Part shown: one piece after another, positions 24,608 through 34,593 of the stretch
Numbering within the stretch: the first letter of the stretch is position 1
How the letters are laid out: every line of letters begins with the position of its first letter
Origin: Leptospira biflexa
GTDB lineage: Bacteria; Spirochaetota; UBA4802; UB4802
Length of the DNA: 39,872 bases
NCBI GenBank assembly: GCA_020721905.1
Contig: DYLU01000024.1
Coordinates: 1 to 39,872 of the forward strand
Direction: 5' to 3'
Made by a program: the position numbers and the translations under genes
The notes under the pieces: model-generated
Database searches by the model: none
What the model saw: only the letters and a program-made list of their open reading frames with translations
What the model was told of the DNA's origin: nothing

Positions 24608-25504
24608 ATGATAAAAATAGGAACACGGGGCAGTGCACTGGCGCTGTGGCAGGCTCATTTTGTGGCAGATCAGCTTGCACAGGAGCATACAGTGGTCATC
24701 ATCAAAACAAAGGGTGATCGCATACAAAATGTGTCCTTTGATAAAATTGAAGTCAAAGGTTTTTTTACTAAGGAACTGGAAGATGCCCTGTTATCAGGAA
24801 CTATCGACATGGCGGTGCATTCCATGAAGGACCTGCCAACCGACGACACACAGGGGCTTGCCATTGCAGCAGTCACAAAACGTGAGGACCCTTCGGATAT
24901 CATCATCATACGGCCTGAAGCATATCGCGCAAACCACTGGTTTCCGCTAAAGGAAAATTCAAACGTTGGGACAAGCTCACTGCGAAGAGTGGCACAACTA
25001 AAACGAGTACTGTCGTCGGCACAAGCCATGCCACTCAGAGGCAATGTGCCCACACGCATCCGTCGACTGCGCGAAGGCAAATTTGATGCCATCATACTGG
25101 CTAAAGCGGGGTTAAAGCGATTAGGTGTTGATCTGTCGGGCTTTTATAGTATGGCGCTGCCATTCAGTTACTTTTTGCCTTCGCCAGGTCAGGGAGCACT
25201 TGCCATACAGGTACGCAGTGATGATAAAAAAGCAATTGAAGCTGTAGGTCATCTTCACGATGCGGCAACAGCAAAATCAGTTCAGGCTGAGCGACAGTTC
25301 CTGAAAGCTTTTGGCGCAGGCTGTCATGTGCCATTAGGAGCGTTAGCACATTGTGTTGATGAAAAGATAATCCTTACCGGTACTATATTATCAATTGACG
25401 GAAACCGATATCTTCGCTATACTGTGGAAGACAGCGATCCTGTTCGTGCCGGTGACAGGTTGGCACAATTTATGAAACAGCAGGGAGCAGATGAATTATT
25501 ATGA
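24608..25504 (+). CDS. hemC: Porphobilinogen deaminase (hydroxymethylbilane synthase)
   Basis: Polymerises four porphobilinogens to hydroxymethylbilane in heme and siroheme synthesis; cytoplasmic. In 298 residues: IGTRGSALALWQA at the start, D75 in MKDLPTD (catalytic Asp), GTSSLRR (121-127), RGNVPTRIRRL (144-154), PGQGALAIQ, and Cys239 in GAGCHVPLGA, which carries the dipyrromethane cofactor. ATG without a Shine-Dalgarno; TTGTGA, 18 bases, TAGATA ends eight bases before it, so the mRNA may be nearly leaderless. The stop overlaps the next start (ATGA). Confidence 0.96.
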   Translation: MIKIGTRGSALALWQAHFVADQLAQEHTVVIIKTKGDRIQNVSFDKIEVKGFFTKELEDALLSGTIDMAVHSMKDLPTDDTQGLAIAAVTKREDPSDIIIIRPEAYRANHWFPLKENSNVGTSSLRRVAQLKRVLSSAQAMPLRGNVPTRIRRLREGKFDAIILAKAGLKRLGVDLSGFYSMALPFSYFLPSPGQGALAIQVRSDDKKAIEAVGHLHDAATAKSVQAERQFLKAFGAGCHVPLGALAHCVDEKIILTGTILSIDGNRYLRYTVEDSDPVRAGDRLAQFMKQQGADELL

Positions 25505-26979
25505 AGCATAAAGGATTTGTATACCTGGTTGGCGCCGGTCCCGGCGATCCGGGACTTATTTCGGTTAAGGGTCAGGAATGCATTGAAAAGGCTGAGTGTA
25601 TTATCTATGACTATCTTGCAAATCCGCAGCTTTTACATAATACCAAAGCTGAGCTTATCTACGTGGGCAAACAGGGAAGCCAGCACACACTTTCTCAGGA
25701 AGAGATTAACAGGCTCATTGTACAAAAAGCACGCGAAGGCAAGGTGGTGGTGCGCCTCAAAGGTGGTGACCCGTTTATCTTTGGCAGGGGCGGTGAGGAA
25801 GCTGAAGAATTAGTAGCAGCAGGAATAGCGTATGCGATAGTTCCCGGTATATCATCCTTTTATTCGGCACTGGCATATGTTGGCATCCCCATAACCCATC
25901 GTGATTATGCAGCAAGCTTTGAGGTAATCACCGGACACAGGCGATCTGATGGTACTGAGGATATAACACTGCCTGATTACAGCTCGCAGAAAACATACAC
26001 CTTTCTTATGGGAATGAAAAATTTAGATACCATCTGCAGGCGACTGATTCAGGAAAAAAATTTCCCAAAGCAAACACCAATAGCAGTGGTTACCTGGGGA
26101 ACCATGCCAAAACAAAAGGTAGCAACCGGCACACTGGAAACTATAGCCGCGGAAGCAGAAAAGGCAGGGTTAGTGCCGCCAGCCATTATATGTATTGGCA
26201 GGGTGGTGAGCCTGCGAGATACTTTGCGCTGGTATGACACCTTGCCACTGTTTGGCAAAAAAGTAGTGGTAACACGCACACGCGAGCAGGCAAGCGTTCT
26301 TTCCACACGGTTATATGAACTGGGTGCTGATGTGGTGGAGTTTCCTACTATAGCAATAACAAAATTACCGGAGCTGTCGCCACTCCATGATGCTTTGAAG
26401 AGGTTACATGACTATGACTGGGTTGTATTTACTTCACAGAATGCGGTGAGCATTTTCTTTGAGGAAATGTTCACGCTGGGGCTTGATGCACGGTCATTGC
26501 GGTGTAAGGTGGCGGCAATTGGTCCTGCAACACGCGATGCTTTACGTGCGTATGCAGTTGTAGCTGATCTGGTACCTCAGGAGTATGTTGCAGAAAGCCT
26601 GGTGGATGCTTTCAGTGGCGTGGATATTGCAGGCAAAAAAATTCTTGTTCCCTGTTCGGTAAAAGCACGGACTGCATTGACTGAAGGCCTACAACAAGCA
26701 GGAGTACAGGTGGAAAGAGTGCATATCTATGATGCTACCCGGCCCAACGTAACACATGCAATGCTGCAGGAACTGCAGAATGCTGACATCATTACGTTTA
26801 CCAGTTCATCAACGGTGCGTAATTTTGTGGAGCTTGCAGGATCCACCACAGCAACTGTTGCCTGCATTGGTCCAATCACTGCCGATGAGTGCATAAAGCA
26901 GGGACTATCGCCACATATTGTTGCTAAAGAATATACCATTGATGGGCTGGTACAGGCCATAGTGGAGTATTTTCAATGA
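25501..26979 (+). CDS. cobA-hemD: Fused uroporphyrinogen-III methyltransferase / uroporphyrinogen-III synthase
   Basis: A 492-residue two-domain enzyme. Residues 1 to about 245 are the SAM-dependent uroporphyrinogen-III C-methyltransferase: [15 protein letters not shown] (P-loop-like SAM site), [32 protein letters not shown] and [15 protein letters not shown]. Residues about 250-492 are uroporphyrinogen-III synthase: [34 protein letters not shown] and [12 protein letters not shown]. The fusion makes uroporphyrinogen III and can divert it to precorrin-2, for siroheme or B12. Translation is coupled to hemC by ATGA. The gap to hemB is about 200 bases. Confidence 0.95.
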   Translation: MKHKGFVYLVGAGPGDPGLISVKGQECIEKAECIIYDYLANPQLLHNTKAELIYVGKQGSQHTLSQEEINRLIVQKAREGKVVVRLKGGDPFIFGRGGEEAEELVAAGIAYAIVPGISSFYSALAYVGIPITHRDYAASFEVITGHRRSDGTEDITLPDYSSQKTYTFLMGMKNLDTICRRLIQEKNFPKQTPIAVVTWGTMPKQKVATGTLETIAAEAEKAGLVPPAIICIGRVVSLRDTLRWYDTLPLFGKKVVVTRTREQASVLSTRLYELGADVVEFPTIAITKLPELSPLHDALKRLHDYDWVVFTSQNAVSIFFEEMFTLGLDARSLRCKVAAIGPATRDALRAYAVVADLVPQEYVAESLVDAFSGVDIAGKKILVPCSVKARTALTEGLQQAGVQVERVHIYDATRPNVTHAMLQELQNADIITFTSSSTVRNFVELAGSTTATVACIGPITADECIKQGLSPHIVAKEYTIDGLVQAIVEYFQ

Positions 26980-27181
26980 TAGAAAAAAAGATTATTACCA
27001 TTGAAATACGAAATAGCGCATATTGAGATTTTTAAAAAAGTAAGTTGATTTTTCAAACTATAAAAATACTTTACTAAATATTGTAATAATATTATTTTTT
27101 GATTATAATATCCTGATGTATCCTGACGACTCTGTGAGGATACCATTTTACAATGTATTCTATTTATTGAGGAGTGATACC

Positions 27182-28156
27182 ATGCATCCCTACTATAGAC
27201 CACGACGGTTACGTGAAACAGAAATAATACGAAATCTTTGTGCTGAAACACTGCTTGATTACAATAAACTCATCATGCCATATTTTGTGATTGAAGGAGC
27301 ACATATTAATCAGCCCATTGAGTCAATGCCTGGTATAAACCGACTGTCAATTGACAATCTTTTGAAAACATTAGAAGCTGATGTTGCGACAGGTGTACAG
27401 TCTGTTATACTCTTTGGCATTCCGTATGAAAAAGATGAGAAAGCAAGCGGTGCGTATGATGACAATGGCATAGTACAGAAAGCCTGCAGGGAAATAAAAA
27501 AACATTTTCCTGAGCTTTTGGTAATTACTGATGTATGCCTGTGTGAATACACCAGCCATGGCCACTGTGGCATGGTAGTTAATAACAGGATAGATAATGA
27601 CAGTACATTGAATCTTTTGGCAAAAACAGCTGTTTCACATGCACTGGCAGGTGCTGATGTGGTAGCACCATCGGACATGATGGATGGACGCATTGAAGCA
27701 ATACGGACAGCACTTGATGAAGCAGGTTTATTCCATATTCCCATTTTATCATATGCTGCAAAATATGCGTCAGCTTTCTATGGACCATTCAGGGATGCAG
27801 CCGGCAGTGCACCCCAGTTTGGCGACAGACGAAGCTATCAGATGGATTTCAGAAATGCACGCGAGGCTTTGAAAGAGGTGTATCTTGATATTGAAGAAGG
27901 TGCTGATATTATCATGGTAAAACCTGCACTTGCATACCTGGATGTACTATATCGTGTTAAACAGGCAGTGGATGTGCCCGTATGTGCTTACAATGTGAGT
28001 GGTGAGTATTCTATGGTAAAGGCTGCTACAACGCTGGGTTTTGGTGATGAGGCACGGTTGGTGCGCGAGGTTATGACAGCAATCTTCAGAGCAGGTGCAG
28101 ACATGGTGATTTCATATCATACGGTTGATATCCTGAAAAACAGGTGGTTTGATTAG
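27182..28156 (+). CDS. hemB: Delta-aminolevulinic acid dehydratase (porphobilinogen synthase)
   Basis: Condenses two aminolevulinates to porphobilinogen. In 324 residues: the zinc-type cysteines C119, C121 and C129 in DVCLCEYTSHGHC mark a Zn-dependent enzyme, and the Schiff-base lysines are K194 (SYAAKYASAFYGPFRDA) and K247 (IMVKPALAYLD). The ATG at 27182 is chosen over the upstream in-frame 27116 because GAGGAG precedes it and homologues begin near MxxxYRPRRLR. The 200-base A+T-rich gap before it may hold an extra promoter. hemL follows in 18 bases. Confidence 0.96.
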   Translation: MHPYYRPRRLRETEIIRNLCAETLLDYNKLIMPYFVIEGAHINQPIESMPGINRLSIDNLLKTLEADVATGVQSVILFGIPYEKDEKASGAYDDNGIVQKACREIKKHFPELLVITDVCLCEYTSHGHCGMVVNNRIDNDSTLNLLAKTAVSHALAGADVVAPSDMMDGRIEAIRTALDEAGLFHIPILSYAAKYASAFYGPFRDAAGSAPQFGDRRSYQMDFRNAREALKEVYLDIEEGADIIMVKPALAYLDVLYRVKQAVDVPVCAYNVSGEYSMVKAATTLGFGDEARLVREVMTAIFRAGADMVISYHTVDILKNRWFD

Positions 28157-28174
28157 TTTAGTAAGGGGGAGATT

Positions 28175-29467
28175 ATGGCTTTACATACGTCACGGTCAAA
28201 AGAACTTTATGATCAGGCTTGTAAATATATGCCTGGCGGTGTTAACTCACCAGTGCGTGCATTTCGTTCGGTTGGCGGGTATCCGCTGTATTTTAAGTTA
28301 GGAAAGGGTAGCCATATTATTGATGAAGATGGTAATGATTTTATTGATTACTGCATGTCATGGGGACCGCTCATTTTAGGGCATGCAGATAATGATGTTG
28401 TTAAAGCTATTCAGAGGGTAGCTGAAAATGGCACAAGCTTTGGTGCACCACATGAAGGGGAGATAAGCATCGCGCGGATGGTGGTTGAATCATTCCCTGG
28501 TATTGAAAAAGTTCGTTTTGTTAACTCAGGTACTGAGGCAACCATGAGTGCCATCAGGCTTGCACGCGGGTATACTGGCAAAAGCAAGATAATAAAATTT
28601 GATGGCTGCTATCATGGCCATGCTGATCACCTGCTGGTTGCTGCAGGTTCCGGGCTTGCAACCTTTGGCATGCCCGATTCAGCTGGTGTAACCAGGGACA
28701 ATGCCAGAGACACCATAGTTGTGAAATATAACAATATAGATGCCCTGCACCAGGTACTATCAAACAATGATGATATTGCGTGCTGCATAATGGAACCTGT
28801 ATGTTGTAACTACGGGCTTATTCTTCCAAAAAAAGATTACTTAAAACAGGTGAGTGAGCTTTGTACAAAGTATAATGTTCTTTTGATATTTGATGAGGTT
28901 ATTACCGGTTTCAGGCTTGCACGCGGTGGAGCACAGGAGCGTTTTGGTGTGCAGGCTGATATTACAACGCTTGGGAAAATTATTGGTGGCGGGTTGCCTG
29001 TTGGTGCGTATGGGGCATCATCCAAAATTATGGCAAAGGTTGCCCCCGATGGGCCTGTCTATCAGGCAGGAACACTTTCAGGCAATCCCATTGCTGTTGC
29101 GGCAGGCATTGTAACCTTGCAGAAATTGGTGCCATCAGCATATCAAAAGCTTGAAGAACTGGGCAAATATTTTGAAGAGCAGATGCAACCAATAGTATCA
29201 CGGTATAAATATAAGCTTCTGTTTAAACGATTAGCTTCAATATTTGCATTGTACTTTACCAATGAAGATACTATTATAAGTGTTGATCAGGTTAAAGAAT
29301 GTAATATGCAGCAGTTTGCCCGCTTTCATCGTCTGATGCTTGAACGCGGCATATATCTTTCACCATCGGGTTATGAGGTTGGCTTTCTGTCTTTATCACA
29401 TTCAAAAGAAGATATTGATAAAACGGTAAAGGCAATTGATGAATCTTTAGAGATAGTATTACGTTAA
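28175..29467 (+). CDS. hemL: Glutamate-1-semialdehyde 2,1-aminomutase
   Basis: PLP enzyme converting glutamate-1-semialdehyde to aminolevulinate, the C5 route used by most bacteria. 430 residues with PGGVNSPVRAF at the N terminus, MSWGPLILGH, VNSGTEATMSAIRLAR, IFDEVITGFRLARGGAQ, Schiff-base K268 in TTLGKIIGGGLPVGAYG, and GTLSGNPIAVAAG. AGGGGGAG precedes the ATG. It overlaps the convergent kinase gene by nine bases. The preceding enzyme in the route, glutamyl-tRNA reductase (hemA), is not in the window. Confidence 0.96.
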   Translation: MALHTSRSKELYDQACKYMPGGVNSPVRAFRSVGGYPLYFKLGKGSHIIDEDGNDFIDYCMSWGPLILGHADNDVVKAIQRVAENGTSFGAPHEGEISIARMVVESFPGIEKVRFVNSGTEATMSAIRLARGYTGKSKIIKFDGCYHGHADHLLVAAGSGLATFGMPDSAGVTRDNARDTIVVKYNNIDALHQVLSNNDDIACCIMEPVCCNYGLILPKKDYLKQVSELCTKYNVLLIFDEVITGFRLARGGAQERFGVQADITTLGKIIGGGLPVGAYGASSKIMAKVAPDGPVYQAGTLSGNPIAVAAGIVTLQKLVPSAYQKLEELGKYFEEQMQPIVSRYKYKLLFKRLASIFALYFTNEDTIISVDQVKECNMQQFARFHRLMLERGIYLSPSGYEVGFLSLSHSKEDIDKTVKAIDESLEIVLR

Positions 29468-30514
29468 CCGCTTGTCCTGTGGCAGGGCTATGCGGAATAT
29501 AATGGTGTTTTTCTTAATTTCGGGTGTAATGATTCCGCCATGAAGCATGATGATGCGCTGAGCTATACAGAGGTTAAATGTTTCAATATTTGATCGTGTG
29601 GTGTAAAATGGATCAAAAATGTAAGGCAAATCCTCTTCGGTAATCCTATCTGTTGAAAAACTGATTGTTATGATGAATTCATACACACTGTCATAGCAAT
29701 GCATGGGTATGGTCTGCTCGGTTGAGTGCTGTGCAATAAATTCAATAATCCGTACCAGCGCAAAGCGAAGCCGGTCATAGTCAATATACATATGATAGTG
29801 ATTACGGGTTTCAACGGTTATATTCAGTTTTTTGTTGTATGCATCGGCAGCTGTTTCCAGTGTGGTTTGCTGTTCACTTAAAAATTTTGTTATATCATAT
29901 GAAGAAAGCTGAACACGTTTGAGGTCGCCCATCTCTTCAATCTGTTGAGTAAGATAGTTAAGGCGTTCAGCATTATCAATGATATAGTTTAAGAATTTTT
30001 TTGCTTCAGCATGATCTATCCCCTCTTCGCATTTCCGTATTAAAAGGTTTGCATAACCGCCAATAGACACAAGAGGATTACGAACTTCATGAGCTATAGA
30101 ATCGGCTAACTGTTTCAATGATTCAAACCGGTCAAAGTAATTTTTTTTGATTTGCGTTATAAGCTGTTGCTGTTCCCTGTGCAGTCTATAAAGGCGTGTG
30201 GTATCGGTTATTGCAAAGGCAATAAAAAATGTTTCATCATCATTAAAAGCCAGTGCATTAATAGTAAAGTGATGAACCTTTCTGTTGATTGTTAGCTTAA
30301 TATGTTCTTTAAGGATAGATTCATCAGGGGTTATTGTTTTCAGTATTGATTGAATTTTTTCATTTTGAAAAAATAAGATATGACCATTTTTACTCAAAAG
30401 CTTTTCGGCTTTTTCATTATTAAAAATAACCAGATCATTATTTACATCGTAAATAATTATAGCGTCATTAACAAGATCAAACAGATTTATGAGTATTGAA
30501 GAATGTGATATCAT
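29459..30514 (-). CDS. PAS-containing histidine kinase with degenerate catalytic domain
   Basis: About 351 residues from ATG 30514. A PAS-like sensor (about 8-110: NLFDLVNDAIIIYDVNNDLV) is followed by a coiled linker and a HisKA phosphoacceptor with H142 in SIAHEVRNPLVSIGGYANLL. The C-terminal ATPase region keeps an F-box-like DPFYTT. It lacks a normal N-box (DRLRFALVRIIEFIAQHS where N-x-x-x-N-A is expected), and G-x-G-L-G-L is replaced by NIETFNLCIAQRI. Autokinase activity is therefore doubtful. No response regulator is adjacent. An upstream TTG at 30553 is possible, but a promoter overlaps it. No transmembrane segment, so cytoplasmic. Convergent with hemL. Confidence 0.8.
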   Translation of the reverse strand: MISHSSILINLFDLVNDAIIIYDVNNDLVIFNNEKAEKLLSKNGHILFFQNEKIQSILKTITPDESILKEHIKLTINRKVHHFTINALAFNDDETFFIAFAITDTTRLYRLHREQQQLITQIKKNYFDRFESLKQLADSIAHEVRNPLVSIGGYANLLIRKCEEGIDHAEAKKFLNYIIDNAERLNYLTQQIEEMGDLKRVQLSSYDITKFLSEQQTTLETAADAYNKKLNITVETRNHYHMYIDYDRLRFALVRIIEFIAQHSTEQTIPMHCYDSVYEFIITISFSTDRITEEDLPYIFDPFYTTRSNIETFNLCIAQRIIMLHGGIITPEIKKNTIIFRIALPQDKRLT

Positions 30515-30520
30515 GTATAT

Positions 30521-30549
30521 AGTGTATTCAAATAAAACGGCAAGGTCAA
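30521..30549 (-). promoter_or_regulatory. Candidate promoter just before the kinase ATG
   Basis: On the minus strand TTGACC (30549-30544), 17 bases, TACACT (30526-30521), then ATATAC and ATG at 30514. Transcription from here would begin at or within a base or two of the ATG, giving a leaderless mRNA. The kinase may equally be read through from the radical SAM gene. Confidence 0.4.
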
Positions 30550-30555
30550 TCAAAT

Positions 30556-31464
30556 TTATGATTGCCTATCAAATCTGTATAACCCCGCTTCCCTTGCCCA
30601 TATAAAAGCCTGATCATATTCCTGCATGGTTATTTGCCTTCCCAGTATGGTATGAGTTCGTGCGCGATATTCAGGTCGGTATTGGGCCATAATGTTGACG
30701 TACGTATGAGGTGATATGTCCGATAGCTCCTTAAATACTAAATCAGATCGAACAATATTTTCCGGCATAACCAAATGTCGCACTAATAGCCCGCGTTTAG
30801 CTATGCCTTTTTCTATGACTAAATCGCCAACCTGTCGATGCATTTCCTTTAAGGCGTTGACAGCTTTCCGGGGATAGTCTTTAGCTCCACTTAGTTCTCT
30901 GGCAACGGTTTCATCCATATATTTAAAGTCGGGCATGTAAATGTCAATAATGCCATCTATCAGTTTTAATGTTTCCGCTGAATCATAGCCGCCCGAATTA
31001 TATACAAGAGGGACATTAAGGCCACGCTCAATGGCATGGGGGAGTGCTTCTACTATTGCTGCAATAACATGGGTTGGGCTTACAAGGTTTATATTGTGAC
31101 ACCCCTTTTGCTGAACGTGCATCATAATGTCTGCCAGTTCTTCAGGATCCACCTCTTTGCCCGCTGGCATTTGTGAGATATCCCAGTTTTGACAAAAAAT
31201 ACATGAAAGATTGCAGTTAGCAAAAAAGATTGTCCCCGATCCGTATTTACCAACAAGGCACGATTCTTCACCAAAATGCGCATGGTATGAAGCTACTATA
31301 GCCTTAGTTCCCGTGCGGCATTTCCCTGTAGCATTGCGCCTGTCCATCCTGCACTCGTGTGGGCAGAGCGTACAGCGGTTCATGATTTGCTTTAGAGCCG
31401 CAACTCGTTTTGTTAATTCACCGTTATGATACAATTCAACATATGAAGGATAGTTAACATGCAT
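30556..31464 (-). CDS. Radical SAM protein of the PflA-like COG1313 type
   Basis: 302 residues with the radical SAM cluster motif C84-x3-C88-x2-C91 in FANCNLSCIFCQNW. An N-terminal C31-x2-C34-x3-C38 plus C49 (TLCPHECRM, TGKCR) is typical of the putative pyruvate-formate-lyase-activating group. VYNSGGYDS and YMPDFKY are further family blocks. These proteins use SAM and a 4Fe-4S cluster to start radical chemistry; the substrate of this group is generally unknown. It is not next to a glycyl-radical enzyme here. No Shine-Dalgarno visible. The kinase gene starts about 40 bases after its stop. Confidence 0.88.
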   Translation of the reverse strand: MHVNYPSYVELYHNGELTKRVAALKQIMNRCTLCPHECRMDRRNATGKCRTGTKAIVASYHAHFGEESCLVGKYGSGTIFFANCNLSCIFCQNWDISQMPAGKEVDPEELADIMMHVQQKGCHNINLVSPTHVIAAIVEALPHAIERGLNVPLVYNSGGYDSAETLKLIDGIIDIYMPDFKYMDETVARELSGAKDYPRKAVNALKEMHRQVGDLVIEKGIAKRGLLVRHLVMPENIVRSDLVFKELSDISPHTYVNIMAQYRPEYRARTHTILGRQITMQEYDQAFIWAREAGLYRFDRQS

Positions 31465-31491
31465 TGCATTTATACGGTTAACACAGCATGG

Positions 31492-32361
31492 TTATTTCTT
31501 TTCGGAAGTCAAAGATGTAATAATTTTTTCTTTAAGTTTCAACAGTTCCGCATATTTTGAAGGATCGCTTTGAGCAATAATGTTGATTTGAGTTTTCAGC
31601 TTTTTAAAACGTTCAAATCTTTTAGGAAAATTTTGTTTTAAATGCATTAATCGGCTTTTAATTTTTTTTGCAATAAAAGAATGTTGCTTTATGTGCGGAT
31701 CATTTTTATCAGTCATAACTGCTAAAAACATAATAGGAAAATGTTGTGCTGTATGCTGAAGCAAGGTAAATGTTTTATTGATTTGATCATATTTTTCCGG
31801 GTTTTCTTTAAATGAAGCAATTTTCTTTTCATCATAGTGCTTTGATGAAGCTTGTGAAGGATAGCAAAAGGTTACAGATGTTAGTATTATACCGCTAGAG
31901 ATGTCAGTGGCTTTTATAAATAATTCAGTATGGTCAGGCAAGGATATAATAGTACCACTTATGACAATATGAACAGGCTGTAAGGATGTTTCGTTTGCTT
32001 GAGTAGTATCTACCAGGCCGCTTAGTTCCAGTTCCTTATATTTGATTATTATTTGAATGTCAGATCGATTCACAAATTGCAAATCGCTGTATGTATCCTG
32101 ACAAAACGATAACAATCGTTGTGAAATTACAATACCGTCCTGACATTCCTTACCGTCGATATCTCTAAAATATTCGATAGCAATATTTTTACCTTTAATG
32201 GCATCTTTTTTTTCATACAGTATTCTGGCCAGATCCGGAACTACGTCTTTATCAGATTGCAAATTTTTCTCCAGTGAATAAGCTGGTTCTGCATATGCAC
32301 AAAAAGAAATTAATGCTATTGTTAAAAATAATCGTGAAAGCAGATTTGATAGCGTATCCAT
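31492..32361 (-). CDS. Exported FlgO-like protein
   Basis: 289 residues with a signal peptide of about 29 residues (ends AYS). The central part resembles the FlgO/CsgG-like fold: LARILYEKKDAIKGKNIAIE, DGIVISQRLLSFCQ, a NRSDIQ box (usually VxR), a SGLVDTTQA segment and VISGTIISL. A lysine-rich helical tail follows from about 185. FlgO proteins are outer-membrane factors first linked to flagellar function, but the fold is widespread. No lipobox is seen (Cys21 lies inside the signal peptide, FCAYAEPAYS). Weak GGAA before the ATG. Same strand as the radical SAM gene, with 27 bases between. Confidence 0.7.
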   Translation of the reverse strand: MDTLSNLLSRLFLTIALISFCAYAEPAYSLEKNLQSDKDVVPDLARILYEKKDAIKGKNIAIEYFRDIDGKECQDGIVISQRLLSFCQDTYSDLQFVNRSDIQIIIKYKELELSGLVDTTQANETSLQPVHIVISGTIISLPDHTELFIKATDISSGIILTSVTFCYPSQASSKHYDEKKIASFKENPEKYDQINKTFTLLQHTAQHFPIMFLAVMTDKNDPHIKQHSFIAKKIKSRLMHLKQNFPKRFERFKKLKTQINIIAQSDPSKYAELLKLKEKIITSLTSEKK

Positions 32362-32988
32362 ATAATAGATTCCGTTGAAAAATTAAATTATTATTGCACT
32401 GTATATCAAATTAACTTCACATCTATAATAAAAAGTTTATAGCTTTTTTCAATTAAAAATTTTATTTATCTCAGTAAAATTTGAAAATTTTTTCTTTAGG
32501 TCAAGTCCAATTTAGTGTTTAATCCTATTGCACAAAGACTCTTCTTTTATCATCTCCACCAATGTCTCATGTATCATGACTTACAGTGGTTTATGGTACT
32601 GTTCCATACGTTCATCACATCGCAGTGGTAATACAATTTTTTACCTGCAATAGTTTTCACCTAAGGGATGTAGCGAATCCATAGTATTATGCATCGTGCT
32701 CCCCCCGATAGTATAATAATCGTACCCTTTATAGCTTTTATAGCTGGCAGGAGTACAATGTTTTTTTCAAGCATCTTTTTCACACTGTGTGCTACATTAC
32801 CGTTATATATATGTGACAATAAATTATCATTGTGTAATTAGTTAAATATTTTTTCAGTATTATTGAGCACCAAATAATCATGAGCTATAATTAAAAACAG
32901 CAAACCAAAAAAATACACTATGTTTTTGTAATATTTAGCTTGAATACAATATAAAAAATCTTATGATGAAAGAGATGAAAGAGTAAGG
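32362..32988. other. Intergenic region of about 630 bases
   Basis: Between divergent genes. Most is A+T-rich and featureless. A stretch around 32570-32720 reads on the minus strand as broken protein-like pieces (MHNTMDSLHPLGENYCR, stop, then MEQYHKPL and MIHETLVEMIKEE), which may be a gene remnant; I cannot name it. No RNA gene or terminator seen. Confidence 0.4.
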
Positions 32989-34575
32989 ATGAAAACAATA
33001 TTTAAAAAATTATTTAATGCATATACTTCATTTCAGAATACTAAATATGGCAATATTATTGTTATATTGGTATTTTCAGTTGTTTATTCGTTGGTTTTCA
33101 ATGCCATTGATTTCATTCGTTACCCCGTTAAATATGGCAATACAGTTATAAATACTATTGCATTATTTATACTGTCCATCCCGCTGGTTTTTTACTTTTT
33201 TCTTGTAGCATCCATACATAAAAAACTTTTTACTATCATTACACTAATAACAACATTTTTGAGCTCTATAGCGCTGTATTTTATCATAGTATATAAAATC
33301 AGGATCTATCTTCTGGATACATTTATCCTGCTCCTTCAAACTGACATACATGAAGCCTCAGGAGTCATTAGTTTTGATTTAATAATTTTTACACTATTCA
33401 GTATCATTATTACAGTACTGTTTTTATTATTGTACAATAAGATGCACTGTACGCTCACCATAAAAAAAAGATTAATTGGTATTGTATTGCTAAGCCCTGT
33501 TTTATTAACACTGTATTTTTCAAGGCCGGTAATGCCGTATGCTTTCATCTATACCATTAATATGTATAATAAATACCAGGCAATTATACATCAGCCACGT
33601 ACTGACATTTCAAAATTTCCATCATCATTCAATGAAGAAAAAAATCATGACCTTACTTTAATATTTATCATAGGCGAAGCTGCACGGGCTGACCATTTTT
33701 CAATCAACGGCTACCCACGGAAAACATCACCTAATATTAAAAAATTACAGGTTGTAAGTTTACCAAACATCAACTCCATTTATGGTGTTACCAATAAATG
33801 CGTTCCATTAATGGTAACCCGTGCAACAGAACACACATTTGAAACTGCATATAAAGAAACTTCTTTTGTTTCAATATTTAATAAGCATGGATTTTCCACT
33901 GCATGGATATCCAATCAGGATCTTATTGATAACAGCTATTCTAATATTGCATCATTTGCCAATGAAGCTTTAATCACAAAGCAAATTGTATGGACCAAAC
34001 AAAATGCTAAAGATTTAAATATCGCAAATGATAAAATCTTAGATGAGAATATGCTTCCTGAGCTTGACAAATTGCTGGCCATTAAGAACAGAAGATTGAT
34101 CATTTTGCATTGCATGGGCAGTCACTGGATGTACCATAAACATTATCCTGATACGTTCCGAAAGTTTATTCCAATATGCACAACCAGCAATGTATCCCGC
34201 TGTAATCGTGATGAACTGATCAATAATTATGACAATTCAATAGCATATGCTGATTATTTCATTTCACAGGTTATACAGCGATTATTACATAAAAATGCAA
34301 TTGTAATATATTGTTCAGATCACGGTGAATTCCTTGGTGAGGATGGCCACTACGGGCATATACCTGGAATACAACGAAAAGAAATAACAAATCCTGCCAT
34401 GTTTGTATGGATGTCAGATGAATATAAAAAAAGAAATCCCGATAAATACAATAATCTTTTGAAAAATAAAAATAAACAGCTTCCTAACTATATACTTTTT
34501 CACAGTATCTTAGATGCTGCTTCAATAGATAGTTCAGCAGCAAGTTATAAGCTAAGTATATTTTCTGCGATGTAA
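32989..34575 (+). CDS. Phosphoethanolamine transferase-like membrane enzyme (EptA/sulfatase superfamily)
   Basis: 528 residues: about five N-terminal membrane helices (1-190) and a periplasmic alkaline-phosphatase-like domain. Key residues follow the EptA plan: E230 in IIGEAARADHFSINGY (zinc ligand), the Thr nucleophile T268 in YGVTNKCVPLM, an HCMGSHWMY block and YCSDHGEFLGEDGHYGH with Asp/His zinc ligands. Such enzymes move phosphoethanolamine from phosphatidylethanolamine to lipid A, core sugars or other envelope acceptors. The exact acceptor cannot be read. It is convergent with a GT39-like gene, so this is an envelope-modification locus. Low-G+C codon use like the backbone. Confidence 0.9.
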   Translation: MKTIFKKLFNAYTSFQNTKYGNIIVILVFSVVYSLVFNAIDFIRYPVKYGNTVINTIALFILSIPLVFYFFLVASIHKKLFTIITLITTFLSSIALYFIIVYKIRIYLLDTFILLLQTDIHEASGVISFDLIIFTLFSIIITVLFLLLYNKMHCTLTIKKRLIGIVLLSPVLLTLYFSRPVMPYAFIYTINMYNKYQAIIHQPRTDISKFPSSFNEEKNHDLTLIFIIGEAARADHFSINGYPRKTSPNIKKLQVVSLPNINSIYGVTNKCVPLMVTRATEHTFETAYKETSFVSIFNKHGFSTAWISNQDLIDNSYSNIASFANEALITKQIVWTKQNAKDLNIANDKILDENMLPELDKLLAIKNRRLIILHCMGSHWMYHKHYPDTFRKFIPICTTSNVSRCNRDELINNYDNSIAYADYFISQVIQRLLHKNAIVIYCSDHGEFLGEDGHYGHIPGIQRKEITNPAMFVWMSDEYKKRNPDKYNNLLKNKNKQLPNYILFHSILDAASIDSSAASYKLSIFSAM

Positions 34576-34593
34576 CAATCTATTATTACACAT

